Under the pieces are notes generated by a model. The model was not told the DNA's origin, did not search any database, and saw only the letters and a list, made by a program, of their open reading frames with translations. Both the position numbers and the translations under genes were made by a program. A DNA stretch of 64,000 bases. It comes from Panonychus citri (lineage: Eukaryota; Arthropoda; Arachnida; Trombidiformes; Tetranychidae). Shown piece by piece: positions 35,931-47,684 of the stretch; position 1 is the stretch's first letter, and each line of letters opens with the position of its first letter. Location of the stretch: positions 248,001 through 312,000 of the forward strand of contig NW_026515544.1 in assembly GCF_014898815.1 (NCBI RefSeq), in the 5' to 3' direction.

Positions 35931-37310
35931 TTAACAGGAAAAACCATTTATCCTCACTTATTACACTGATATTTTAATAATTTACCAAACTCTCTGTGGT
36001 CACTTCACTTGGATCAAACATCGTACAAAAAATTGACTCAAATTAACTGTTTTTTTTTTGGATAACACTTATTATGGATTTAAGTTGACATGGTGTTCAG
36101 TTTGCTTGATGAATGGAAAATGATTTAACAAACCAAATTCTGGCGATATGTTTTTTTTTCTGCTCATCAATGAATTTATCCAATTCAATTAGAGCAAACA
36201 TCATTCAGCTGATTAGTATTTACATGTTCAGTTTAATGGTAATTCTTATTATCTATTTCAATCATTTTGGATCACTGGGTGAATCCGAAATTAACATCAA
36301 TTGATACATTTTTTTTCTTCTTCTCTTTCTTTTCTACAGGTAATTTACTTCTTCCGTTGTTAATTAGTGATAAGATTTTAACTTATTTCAAGGACCAGTT
36401 AATTGTTGACTACCGTCTTTTAATTACCTTAACCCACTATTTGAATTGGTAAAATAAAGGAAACGAAGATGATAAAGAGTCAAATGAGCAATCAGTTAAC
36501 AAGGATGATGGATAAAAAATGGTTAAATAAACAATAACGATCTTAAGTCTTAATTGGTGAAAATTTGAACTGTCAAAATGTTTCTCTTACGCTTCAATCA
36601 ACAAATCGATTGGTACCTTGATAAAACAACAAAACTACAACACAACAACCCGATTTAGTTAATTTGGTTTGTATTTCATCTTCATGATGAGCTTTTTCCT
36701 CTCATCTTCCTCCTGTTTCACCTGAAATTGAGCTTAAATCATCAATTAATCAGCTACAATTAGTTTAACATTAAAAGGGCTAAATTTAGCTTAACTTTTC
36801 TTGCGACAATAATGATGATCTTGATAGTGAAAGCCCTCTTGCTTTTGATTATCTCGCTGTTGGAAAAGCTTTTTACTCCAATCATTAATTGCTTATTAAT
36901 TTCTCCTGTGACACTCGGTGATCATACCAACTATTAAACTACTATAATCAACAGATAAATTAACTAAATTCATCTAATTCTATTTTCAGATAAAAGAAAC
37001 AATTGAAATGGAAGATGAATCGATTCAACAGTCAAGATGATTAAAGAGCGAAAGTTTAATTGTTATGAACACACTTGATAATGGCCATGGATTGTTGTGG
37101 AATTGAAACAATATTAATATAACCATTAACACCCTAACGGGTTAATTATTATTTATCATATATTAGAATTGGTTAATCGTGGAAATGTTGATCGTATATA
37201 AGATGGTTTTCATTTTATCATATCGATTTCACTTTCATCCTGATCATCGTACAAGTTTGATCGATCTTCGAATTTCGATCGCAATTAAAGTGTACAAAGG
37301 AAACATCATG
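35931..37310. other. divergent intergenic region
   Basis: AT-rich spacer between the minus-strand His-rich gene and the plus-strand VPVHVP gene; it must hold both promoters. Two short open frames (36113-36304 and 36267-36452) lack supporting features. Confidence 0.6.
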
Positions 37311-38344
37311 ATGTTTCCCTCGATTAAGTTAATTAATTTAACCTTATTGGTGATTGGTTTCATCTCGATTTTTCAAATATCTCCAATCTCTGTGGAGAAA
37401 AGGATAAAGGACAATCAATCATAATGGACGGTGGAAATTTAATCATGAAAGATCACGACAAGAAGAAAAAAGGTGATACAATTGTGATTAAAAGTTCCAG
37501 TGGAAGTGGTTGTGGTTGTGCCAAAAAAATGATTCCTGTGCCTTATCCAATTGTGATTCCTAAAAAAGAGGTTAGTGATTAACCTGTGATTAGCATGAGA
37601 TTATTTCTCAATTATTTTAATCTTATTGCTCATCTTTCCAGCACTTAAATTATTTCAAATTAATTCATTTTCATGACTCTTAGTCTTCCGTCGTTCTGTT
37701 TACTCAGATAACCATGAAAACCTATCAAATTAACATGTTTGAAGGAAACAAAAAGTGTTTAGTCAACCTGATCATCAAAACTATTGAAAAACAAATAATG
37801 TGCAAACCGCTAACCGGTTGACTTTTGGTGTTAATTGAATCTTTTAAATTGTAAACAATTAGCTTTTTATATCATTGATATGTTATAATTGTAAACAAGG
37901 AGAAGGCTTCTCATTATGTCGTATCAATCATCATCAAAATCACCAATATCTTATTACAATTTTGTCTCAAATTTAATTTTCAAACTTTAATCTGAGATTA
38001 TAATCTCATCTATTCAATTGATGATTAATGAGAATTGTTTTTCTTTCATTGTTTTGTAGGTTAAATATGTTCATGTTCCTGTTCATGTTCCCGTTCCCGT
38101 TCATGTCCCTGTTCCTGTTCACCATCATGGCGGTTGGTTTGGCGGTGGTGGACATGAAATGATGTCCGGTGGATTTGCCCGATCAGATGATGAGGTGATC
38201 AATGAACCAATGGAAAGACCAGTGATTGGAATTGGCGAGAAAGTCTCATCAGCTGATTATGATCTTCCAAACGAGGGCGAACCTCGATTGATAGATTCTC
38301 CTAGGCCACCGATGATCCCTGAAGAATTGGGAATCCTCATGTGA
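37311..38344 (+). CDS. small secreted protein with VPVHVP repeat, 5' exon structure unresolved
   Basis: The 3' part is clear: an exon through 37570 (GAG|GTTAGT) joins the exon 38060-38344 in phase 0. It encodes a Lys-rich, Gly/Cys segment (SGCGCAKK), then IPVPYPIVIPKKEVKYVHVP, a VPVHVP-type repeat, HHHGGWFGGGG and an acidic tail to the stop. Such valine/proline/histidine repeats are common in arthropod cuticle and other extracellular proteins. Just upstream, ATGs at 37311/37314 encode a good signal peptide (LINLTLLVIGFISIF), but that frame stops at 37424, while the downstream exon is open in another frame from before an ATG at 37424. A short unrecognised intron, a base slip or a start at 37424 without the signal could explain this. 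Confidence 0.6.
37571..38059 (+). other. intron of the VPVHVP gene
   Basis: 489-bp intron from GTTAGT to TTTTGTAG. AT-rich, no features seen. Confidence 0.8.
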
Positions 38345-38766
38345 TTTGTTAATCGTCATTCTATCATTTAAAAGAATCGCCTTTCCAATCTGGTCTCAAA
38401 AAGATTACATTTAAAGCCATAATTGTAAAAGTAATAAATTAAATCAATTAAATACAATTAATTTTTCCATAATTTTCTTTTTGGCATCGAAGTTTATTAT
38501 TAATTTGATTTCTGTTTATTGTTGTCGGAAATTGAAAATTTTTAAATACAACTTGTAGGTGAGAACATGGTTCATATAAACATTTGATTTCAGAAAAGGC
38601 ACGAAAATTGACCAATAATTGAATTTAATTCAATTAATTTGGTGATCTTTCTGGTTGGTAACAGAGTATTCCTTCATTTTGAATATAATGGTTTATATTT
38701 TGGGATTTAAATTGCTTATTGATTGCATCGTTTTCTGTATCGATTTTGGCTTTGGTATAAAGATGA
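38345..38766. other. convergent 3' spacer
   Basis: Between the ends of the VPVHVP gene (+) and Mextli (-). Polyadenylation-like AATAAA occurs near 38432 on the plus strand. A 62-codon frame at 38655-38843 overlaps the Mextli end and is a shadow. Confidence 0.7.
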
Positions 38767-41140
38767 TTAGGCCACAGCAGATTCAACTGAATTTGCTCGC
38801 GCTTGTCTTGACTTACGAGCGATATCGGGGATTTGCTGGGTGACTAATTTAATGGCATTGGATTGAACTTTACTAAGTTCGGATTTGGCACATTTCAATA
38901 GAAACTCTCGATCGTAAACAATTTTCCTGGAACTGTCGATTACATCCTTGGGTGTAATTTTGGCCAGTTTGGGGGAAAGACCGTTAGATGAAGCAAGAGA
39001 TCCATGAGAAGCTGATTTTTGATATTTCTTTTCAACAATATTTGCATGATTATTGCTTGAAGTTACACCAGAATTGGATCCATTAGACTTGGCTGGTTTG
39101 ACAGATATTTCTGAGTCGTCACTTTCTGATTCAGCATAAGTTTTAAAAATTGGATCCGTTTGAGACCGTTGGAAATACTTTTCGAGAACACTTTTGGCTT
39201 CTTTTGTCAATATTGGTTGAGAACTTGAGATAACCAAAACCTCACTTCCCACAGTAATTGTTTGAACAAAACCGTCGTCAAATTGTCCCTCGGCAAGAAG
39301 CTTGTGTACAGCTGGAGTACTAAATGAAGTTATATGTCGAGATAAATTAAGGGGAACTGGTTGTTGTTGATGATGAGTTTGCGGTTGTGGTGGTTGTTGG
39401 TCGCAAGGTATTGGCGAGGCATTACGCTTAATTGTATCTCCAATGTAATACTTGGCTTTATTAATAGAAGACTCGTCTGGACCAGTAATCTGAAGTAATC
39501 TGTCTTTCGCTCCAGGGTTAACTGCAAAAAAAATGAAAAAATTTGATTATTTAATACAAAACAAATGATTAAACAAACAACTTGGATGCAAATTTAGATC
39601 ATCATACAAGTAATTTATCGTGCACTATGGTCAAATGACCTCATTAATAGCTTATCATAACATGGATTATGAACTAAGAAATCAGAATTAGCTAAAAGAA
39701 GCGATTATTGTCTCGGTGTTAAAGTTAATTGCGATGCATAAACATTCCGAATTTCGAGAAAAAAAGATTAGTAAAGTGATTGGAAGTCTCTCAAAAACAT
39801 AAATTATTTGGTTAGAGAATAGTAAATATATAAAGAGATAAACCTCTTTGAAAAGAGATGACAGTGTCACTCAATTCTTCAATAAGATGAACTCGTCTTC
39901 CTTTGATTCCCATGACTACGAAGACATGAAAATTTCAACCAAAATTAAAAAGAAAAGAATTCAAAGATAAACCGAAGAATTAAAATTCTAGAATTTCAAA
40001 TGACTTTTGTGACAAATGATTCAATGATTTAAAGACCTACCCTTTCCTGAGTCACAGTTCTTTATGATGAATTCATCTTTTACGAAATTTTTTCCCGGAA
40101 CTTTAACAGGCTTCTGAAATTTACCAGAATGTTTGATCACATCTCCAGATGATGACGGTGACATCGAACTGTCTGTGGATTCAGGTGACGATTGTTTAAC
40201 ATTATTGTTATTATTGTTACTAATAATAATGTTACTATTGGTGGTGCTCAAGGTTGTAGATGAGGCTGATGTTGATAAATTGCTTGGAGATTGATGTTGG
40301 TTATCACATGATCTTTCGGTAGTGGCATAATAGGCTGCCATCTCTTCAGGAGTCCTCCAACCCAGTGATCGAAGCTCTATTATTTCTAGAAGTTTCGTTC
40401 GACTTGCAGAGTCCACAGCAAGATTACGAGAAAGGTTACGCATGGTTTCGAAGTAATGATTAAGAGCAATCGAATTTGGTCCATTGTCCAATTCTTTACC
40501 TTTCTTTTTAAGGTACTTGCAACACTCAGCGATAAGACAATCGTCGATATTACCACTATTGGTAGAAGATTCGAGTAGCTCGAGAATTTTAAGTGGAGCT
40601 AAATTAGAGAAGCAAATAGGGTGGGGAGAGAAAAAGATACAAGGAAAGAAAAAGAAAGAGACATTTTGAAAGCAAATGCAAGGGGAGATAAGAAAATGGA
40701 GAATAGAATAAATATAAAAAAAAGAGAAACAAATGGAAATAGAATATTAGACAAAATTCAAACACGTAAAAAAAAGAACAAAAAGAACAAAAATTAACAA
40801 TTAACAAGACAAAAGAGAAGAGAAAAAAAGAGAAAAGAGAAAAGAGAAAAAAGAAAATACGAAGAAAACGCCAAACCTCTACGAGAGAATAGAAAATGAT
40901 TAACTGTTACTTACCTTTCGATGTTAAGGTTATCTCTTGAGATAGAATTTTTCTTGTTTCCATTTTCGATGATTCAGATGTCGGCATTTTAATGGAATAA
41001 ACCTCATTTTGAGATTTGTTCACAACAGAGTTAACACTATTTAAAACCATTGATTCCACAAGATCAGGATTAGCCTTATTCAAGAAGAAACAATCTCTCT
41101 GGGAAAAGCGTAATTGACTTAATTGACTAACAGTTGCCAT
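38767..41140 (-). CDS. mxt: Mextli-like translation factor (KH domain, eIF4E-binding motif)
   Basis: Four exons join in phase: 41140-40915, 40598-40041, 39915-39844 and 39521-38767 (536 residues). The N-terminal helical part (LRFSQRDCFFLNKANPDL to LRSLGWRTPEEMAAYY) occupies the place of Mextli's MIF4G-like domain. A Ser/Asn-rich linker follows, then a KH domain with GIKG loop (residues 264-267), RRVHLIEELSDTVISFQR, LLQITGPDESSIKYA and IKRNASP. The C-terminus has YDREFLL (Y488, L493, L494), a YxxxxL-phi eIF4E-binding motif. In Drosophila, Mextli binds eIF4E and eIF3 and supports cap-dependent translation. I chose the ATG at 41140; an in-frame ATG at 41248 would add 36 residues. The linker holds a run of five asparagines. 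Confidence 0.85.
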
Positions 41141-42377
41141 GGTATTTATACGTTCGTTTATTAGGTTAAAGGTTCGCCGCCTGTTGACAAATAATCTCGT
41201 TAATTTTAACTCTTTTCTCTTGCAATTTGATTGAGAAAAAGAAAACAATTTGTGTTTGTTTTGAAGAAAATTCTGTTGGTGACAATTAACTTGATGAAGA
41301 ATTGAATGTGGGATTGAAACACTTATATAAAGATGGCGATGAACAAATTAGATGAAACTGAGTGAAGGTTTTGGAGAGTTGAGGTTAATTCTTTTTTTGG
41401 GCAAAACACACTTTTCATTTGAAAGAATTTGTTAGACTTACAATTGAAACTTGATTTTGATTTTCTTTTCGTCAATTAACCGATCAAATATGAGAATAAT
41501 CAATTAGTAGTCATGGTGATTGATCAAAATTGATAAAATCTATTTGACTTTATGGTCCTGGATCCAGTGGATTGTTATGAGAAGGAGCCAACGAGAGATT
41601 TTGATTCAATGTAAATTGTCCGGTTAATTGTTGATTGTAACAAAGCCAAAGATCAACACTTGAAAAGTAAGATAAAACCATTTAATTAACATTAACTCTC
41701 TAAACAATTTGTAAACATTAACAATCAAATTAATCAAAATGAAAACAAAACAAAAACAAAACCAAATATCCTTTTAGCTTTTGGGTTTCTGGTTACAAAT
41801 CTCAAATGTTTATCTTAATGAGAAACAATTTTTCCTAATCAAGTTGATTGTTAACCAACACAATCAATTGATTTTCTAATTTCTCTTATTAAACACCAAC
41901 AACCCAATGTTCAGGTTAATGTTCAGTCCATTTCATGTCAGGCCACTTTTACCTGGTAAGTGTTTCGGTTCATCATGTTTACTAACGAGTTTCTCTTTCT
42001 CTTTCCCTCTTACCTTTTTCTCTTTCTATTAGTTTCTTTTTCTCTGTCTTCTTTTATCTTTTCCTTTCTATTTTCTGGTTTCTTTTTTTATTATTATTCC
42101 TCTTCTTCTTGAGAGTCACATTTGATTTTTTTTCTTCTCTCTTTTTTTTTGTTGTCTCTCCATCTTTTTTTCCTTCTCCCTTAAAATTTCAGTATAAACT
42201 CATCACCATCATCATCATTATCTTCATCATCTAATTACATTCCTGTTTCTCAATTGATTCTTTGTCTCCAGACCCTCAAGGAACTTGTTTCATCCATTTG
42301 GGTTGTCAGTTGGAAGGATAAACGATTTGACCATTTAACTGTTTTTCTTTTTTCCATTTTTTACCCTCAATTGAAAC
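41141..42377. other. divergent promoter region, Mextli / PEX19
   Basis: Contains the 5' flanks of both genes. A TATATAAA at about 41324 lies 185 bases upstream of the Mextli start and reads as a TATA-like box on both strands. 41990-42180 is pyrimidine-rich (TTTCTCTTT), as in PEX19 upstream sequence. No other coding frame is supported. Confidence 0.55.
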
Positions 42378-43928
42378 ATGGATCATCCTGATGAGGCAAA
42401 TGACAATGAATTAAGTGATTTACTTGAAAGTAAGTTTATTCTCTAATCCTTTTTTTTTGTCTATAAATGTGAACATATTTTACTCTAAACTTATCTCTGT
42501 TTTGTTTCTCTGTTGTTACTCTTTCAGGTACCTTAGGTGATTTCTTTAAATCTTCGGCATCATCATCATCTACCTTAAATGCTACCTCGTCATCTTCATC
42601 AACTGGAAGGACATTTGGTCAACTACCAAATGGAACATCACCTTTTGATCAATTTACCAAGAAACATTTAGATAAATTTGGTAAAGAGGGTAAAAATACC
42701 CATGGTGATAGTGAAGAAGATCAGAGTGATACCGATGAAAATGATGCCGAAAAAGTTAAACAAAAGCTTGATGAACTTCTCAATGATTTCATTGAAAAAG
42801 AGCCACAATTAAGGGAACATTGGCAAAAATTAAGTGAATCTTACCAATTGCCAGGTAATTATAAATCAATAAACCAATTGATTTATTGGTAATGAGAGAT
42901 AATCTTATTAAAGTTCAATTTTTGAGGTGTCCTGAATCAATGGTTAAGTGGTCATAATGCTCCCGGTCAATTTAAGGATTAATTGACGATTTACCAAAGT
43001 CTTAATTGATTGTCTCTCATTAGCCAATTATAATTAGGCCTCACTGGTGCAATTATGACTAGAGTTTCACTAATTTATCTTCTTCCTGTTTCCATTTTTG
43101 TCTCACCTTCAATCAGCTGGTTCCGAAGAAGCTTTTGATACTTTAAATGAGACCATGAAGAGTCTTTCAGAATCTGCTAAATCGATTAACAGTGATGGTG
43201 ATATTTCCGAAGAAGAATTATCCCGATTATGGAATAAACTTGGAATCTCTGGTGAAGGACAAGGAGATCAGAATGAAGAAGGTGTTGTACCTGAAGTGTT
43301 TTCCCTTGTCACCAATTTGATGCAAAATCTTCTATCTAAGCAAGTTTTATATCCTTCCATTAAAGATCTAAGTGAACGGGTAAGTGACCATTTTAGATTA
43401 GTATTTTTATCAATTCTATTTATAAAATCGAGAAAGAAAGAAAAACAAATCGCTTTTCAAATCTAACCAATTATCTAAAACGACGAAGAAGACATAACCC
43501 ATTAAACTAATATATAAAACGTTGATATTCATCCGCTAATTACCATGTTAATTGATTAGATTTTATCTTTATTTTTTTCTCTCTCCTTCTATCTCTTCCA
43601 ACTATTCTAGTATCCTGGTTGGATTGATGAACATCGAAATGAATTAGATGAAGGTGACCTGGAACGTTATACCAAACAGTTTAATCTGATGAAACAGGTT
43701 TGCGTTGAATTTGAAGCTGAAAATGAATCCGATCCATCCGAAGTTAAAGATTCCCGATTCCAGAAAATATTGAAAATAATGCAAGATATGAAAGATTGTG
43801 GGTCACCACCCAAAGAATTGGTCGGTGATGTGCCGGACATTGGATCGGACCTTGACTTTAGTAAATTATCCGAAATGGCCGGTGGAATGGGAGGTGGACC
43901 AAGCGAACAAGGTTGCTCAATGATGTGA
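42378..43928 (+). CDS. PEX19: peroxin-19, peroxisomal membrane-protein import receptor
   Basis: Exons 42378-42429, 42528-42854, 43117-43379 and 43611-43928 join in phase, giving 319 residues, close to the usual 280-320. The N-terminal ELSDLLES and LGDFF segment matches the PEX3-binding and acidic part; then come FTKKHLDKF, EVFSLVTNLMQNLLSKQVLYPSIKDLSERYPGWIDEHR and RFQKILKIMQDMKDCGSPPKELVGD, the conserved cargo-binding C-terminal domain. The protein ends CSMM, a CaaX farnesylation box. PEX19 is a cytosolic chaperone and receptor that delivers membrane proteins to peroxisomes through PEX3. A Ser-rich stretch (SSASSSSS) in exon 2 is longer than usual. Introns are 98, 262 and 231 bp. Confidence 0.95.
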
Positions 43929-44400
43929 TAAAAAAGATTTTTTCTTTTCTTCTGTTTTATAATTAAGACACAATTCTAATGGGAAATGTTTTAATTGTAA
44001 ATATAATCATCTTTTCTTCATGTTCCAAATTTAATTTAACCCTAATTTCAGCGAAACAATTTAATTTACTAAACAACAACAACCAGAACAATCAACAACA
44101 ATTAAGGTGGCCGGGAGAAATTAACTTGATTAGTTAACAGAAAATAATTTTTTTCTTACAATTATCTTATTACCAATTTGATTTTAAATTTTATTTTGAA
44201 TATTTAGTTTGAGGTTTTGTTTGTTTTTCTTTTTGTAAGCAAAAAAAATAATTAATTTGATTGTAAATAAATTAAAATAAATTAATAGACAAATTGATCA
44301 ACAACTGATAATACAAAATTATACATTATAGACAAAAGGTGCAATTAGAAATAATTAATTGATTAATTTACAGGATTAGATTTGCTTCTTAATTTCAAGT
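43929..44400. other. convergent 3' spacer
   Basis: AT-rich 3' flanks of PEX19 (+) and the acidic secreted protein gene (-). AATAAA-type signals occur on both strands around 44260-44280. No coding sequence seen. Confidence 0.7.
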
Positions 44401-45323
44401 TTACTCTTCTGGTTCAGCTGATTGAGTCTCTTGATCCGGTTGTTGGTTTAATTGTTGAGAATCAGCATCGTAACTCCTTTCCTCTTTATCGTCGGTCACT
44501 GTAACTGTTGTTGAATCTTCATCACCATTGGCACCATTTGCATCACCACCACCGTAGCCATTTTGGTTTCCTTCAGCTTCCCCACCGGCGGAGTTAGAAT
44601 CGGCTGAAGCTTCATCACCTCGAGGTTCTTTCTTGGTTTCATCATCATACTCTTCCTGTCTCTCTTTAGGATAAGAGCCTTCATCTTCTGCTTGACCATC
44701 AGCTGATCCTGGAGAAGATGAGGATGAGGTTGAAGAAGATGAATCATCTTCATTAGCTGAAGACGAAGGAGCCGATGAACCTTCATCAGATTCACCGCCG
44801 TCAACATTTGCTGTTTCGTCATCTGATTGTCTTGATTGTCTTGATTGCTCTCGTGGTGATGATGATGAAGATGATGGTTGTGATCGTGATACCGCTTCTT
44901 CTTGAGCAGCCTTTTTGATCTTAATGTACCTGTCGGGAACTCCGTCATCCTCTTTCATGAATGGCCTCTCCTCTTCATCGTCATCAGTTCCACGACCTTT
45001 CATCCGTCCGTTATCATCTCTTTCGAAGTCACTATTTTTCGCTGCTAATTCTTCACTTGCTTCTTCTCCCCACCGGCGGCAACTTCTCGGAAATCGTTGT
45101 CTTGAGATTTCTCTAAATTTCGTCCAGCAAATCGCCGACCACCTCCTCCGCCTCCACGGCCTCTCATTGATCCTCTTCCCCACCGATTGGAATCAGCATC
45201 ATCATAAGAATCACGATTCGATGCGAAATCATTATCAAAATCATCCTCAACCTTGAATGGTGAACAATCAATGGAAACAATTAACACCAACGTGAAAAAC
45301 ATACACAAATTAATCGGATTCAT
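44401..45323 (-). CDS. secreted acidic Ser/Glu/Asp-rich protein, one apparent frameshift
   Basis: Two overlapping minus-strand frames make one plausible protein of about 307 residues. The first starts at 45323 with a signal peptide (MNPINLCMFFTLVLIVSIDC), continues with an acidic segment and a Gly/Arg-rich patch (RGRGGGGGGRR), and stops at 45045. The second runs to 44401 and encodes a Ser/Glu/Asp/Gly-rich tail ending AEPEE. They would join if one base were added in the run CCCC at 45068-45071 (GGGG on the coding strand). No intron fits there. Either the consensus lost one base or the gene is newly broken. The long unbroken tail suggests a consensus slip. No known domain; a disordered extracellular protein is likely. 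Confidence 0.65.
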
Positions 45324-45770
45324 TATGAAATCAAATGTAACAAACTAACAGCAAATTATTAACTTTTTCACGATAATTAGATTTATAAATTAGTTGGAAA
45401 ATTGGTTTTGATAGAAACTTTTAAATTACTCGAAAGGACTTTGATCAATTCTCTTCGAGACTTGAACAGTTAAACTAACTAAGATGAAGTAAATTATTTA
45501 CTTGAAGATGAAACGATTTTAAGTAATCGATGATCTTATCATCCTCTTTATCATCATTTTAAATTGTTAGTATTGATTTTAATTGTCACATCCACACAAC
45601 GATTACACCGCCTTGATTTGTATCAGTTGATTGAATAAAAAATGTCTGACCTATTGGATACTAAATACTTGCAATTGACTTAATTGATTGTTAATTGTAT
45701 CTTTTTTGGTTGATTTTTTGTTTATCAACCTTAACTGTAATTAAATTTTCATCATTATCATCACGATTTG
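45324..45770. other. upstream flank of the acidic secreted protein gene
   Basis: AT-rich spacer with no coding frame. It probably holds the promoter of the minus-strand gene. Confidence 0.55.
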
Positions 45771-46547
45771 AGAAATTATCTCGTCAATTGAATCTAATTT
45801 TCAATTAAAAACAAGACGATTGTTAAACGAGAATCAAGAAGAAAATTAACTGAAAACGTTGATTAACAATTAACCAAGAGAAAAAAAAAGTTAATCAAAT
45901 CAATTTTGGCCTTGTGAACATTAACAAAAAGAGGAAAAACATTTGGTTAATTAACTAATTGTCGCTGATTGTTGAGGTAACAATTAAAAAACTCAAATAA
46001 ATAAATAAGAAAAGCCAAAAAGTGATTTTTTATTTTGATCTTGATGATTTGATATTTGATCTACTTTTTAATTTGATTATCATTGATTATCTTCAATTGT
46101 AATTAGACAATTAAAAAGGTGAGAAACTGAGAAAACAATTAAACTGTAAACCCAATTGATTGACTCCCATCAATTAATTGTAATGTACTTAATTAGAATG
46201 AAATTAAGATGTAACAATTAGTGAGAACAAGAAGAAGAAGAAAAAAAACCAAAATCGAAACGTTTACAATTAAGAATAAGGAACAAAACAATTAAAAGTT
46301 AAATTGTCTTTAATTGTTGATTAGAAACTTTTTCTCTCTTTTCAACAATTTGATTGTTTTTCCATAAAAGTTAATGATAATCTGAATGATAACCTGAAGG
46401 CTAATAGCGAATGGGATAGAGAGAAAGAATTTAATTCCATGGGTTGATACGAATGTTGATTAACCTACACAATTGAATTGATTGCGAATTTAAATTGTTG
46501 ATTAAATTGGTTTTCAGAAATGAACAAAAAAACCCTTAAGGTCTCAT
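45771..46547 (+). repeat. long direct repeat, copy 1 (777 bp)
   Basis: Matches 49254-50015 almost base for base, from AGAAATTATCTCGTCAATT to GGTCTCAT. Differences seen: 17 bases present only here (between CAATT direct repeats), an A-run two bases shorter, and two substitutions near the right end. No TG..CA ends, terminal inverted repeats or target duplication, so a segmental duplication is more likely than a transposon. Confidence 0.92.
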
Positions 46548-47684
46548 CTTCTTGCTCTATTTTCACTCTTTCTCTTGCTCTCTCATCTCATTTGTTTTCA
46601 TCTTCACCAATGATACAGAATTGGACAAATTCAATCGTTAATCATCTGTAATCTTAATAGATTGTTAAGCTTTGTCTTCATTTGCTACCAAAAACTGTTT
46701 CTATTTACCTTCACAACAATGAAGATCTTGTTTTTTAAATCTAAATTTAATTGTTGCTTTTATGTGTTCATCAATTTGTCACAATGCTCAATGACAAGAG
46801 TGGACACAATTGTATCCACCGGTTAACCGACCACAGTTAACTGGTTATATTGTGATTGGATATTTTAAATCTGAAATTGAATTGATTTGATGCATGGAAC
46901 TGTGGGTAATGAGAATTCTCATTTGAAATAAGAATAGAAAAAAAATTGATCACAATTCGATTTTCAACTTGGTAATTCTTATTCTCAATCTACTCGAATT
47001 AATATAATTTAAATTATCATCTTAATGTTCGTATTATGTATTTACGTAACAAATCGAAATCAATAGAAATCGTTAATTAGTCTCTATTATTTCATAAAAG
47101 TAGTTTAATTGTATCAAATTATAAATATAATCAAATGGAAAATTGATAAAATTGTAACAATCTATCAACATGAACGTTCACTTTGTTCAATTCAGAGAAT
47201 TGTAATTAGCCCAGAGATGATCAACAATCAAATCAACGATCGCAATAATTTGATTAAAGGTAAATCTAAAGTAACACGATTATGAGGATGTTTCATGGAA
47301 AAAAAAATTCATTTCAACAATTTAATTCTAAATAGCAATTAAAATTAACAGGAACAAAGGACAATTATAATATTCATTATTCATGCAATCGAATGACAAC
47401 AAATAATTAAGAAGAATTATGATTCTCAACTTTTCCATGGATTTTGGAGTAATTTAGTTTAGATTTTGTTCTAATAACCATGGAGTATTGATTTTCGATC
47501 ATTCCAACAATCAGTTAGTATAAAGTTACGATCAAAGTGTCCAATTATCAAGAAACACTTCCGTACAACGAAAGGAAGTCAACGATAATTCATGCGAATT
47601 GACAAATAATATCGTTTACCTTTAATTTACCTTAATTATTCTGAGAGAGTCTTAGTTAATCGTTAAAGGTGAAAACCTATTGCA
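46548..47684. other. spacer upstream of the gustatory receptor
   Basis: AT-rich, no coding frames. 46548-46605 is pyrimidine-rich and includes a 21-base word also present near 51017 upstream of ARHGAP39. Confidence 0.6.

Noticed and set aside
36113..36452. Two short hydrophobic frames upstream of the VPVHVP gene.
   Set aside because: Low-complexity Ile/Phe-rich translations of T-rich DNA, with no splice context or similarity I recognise.
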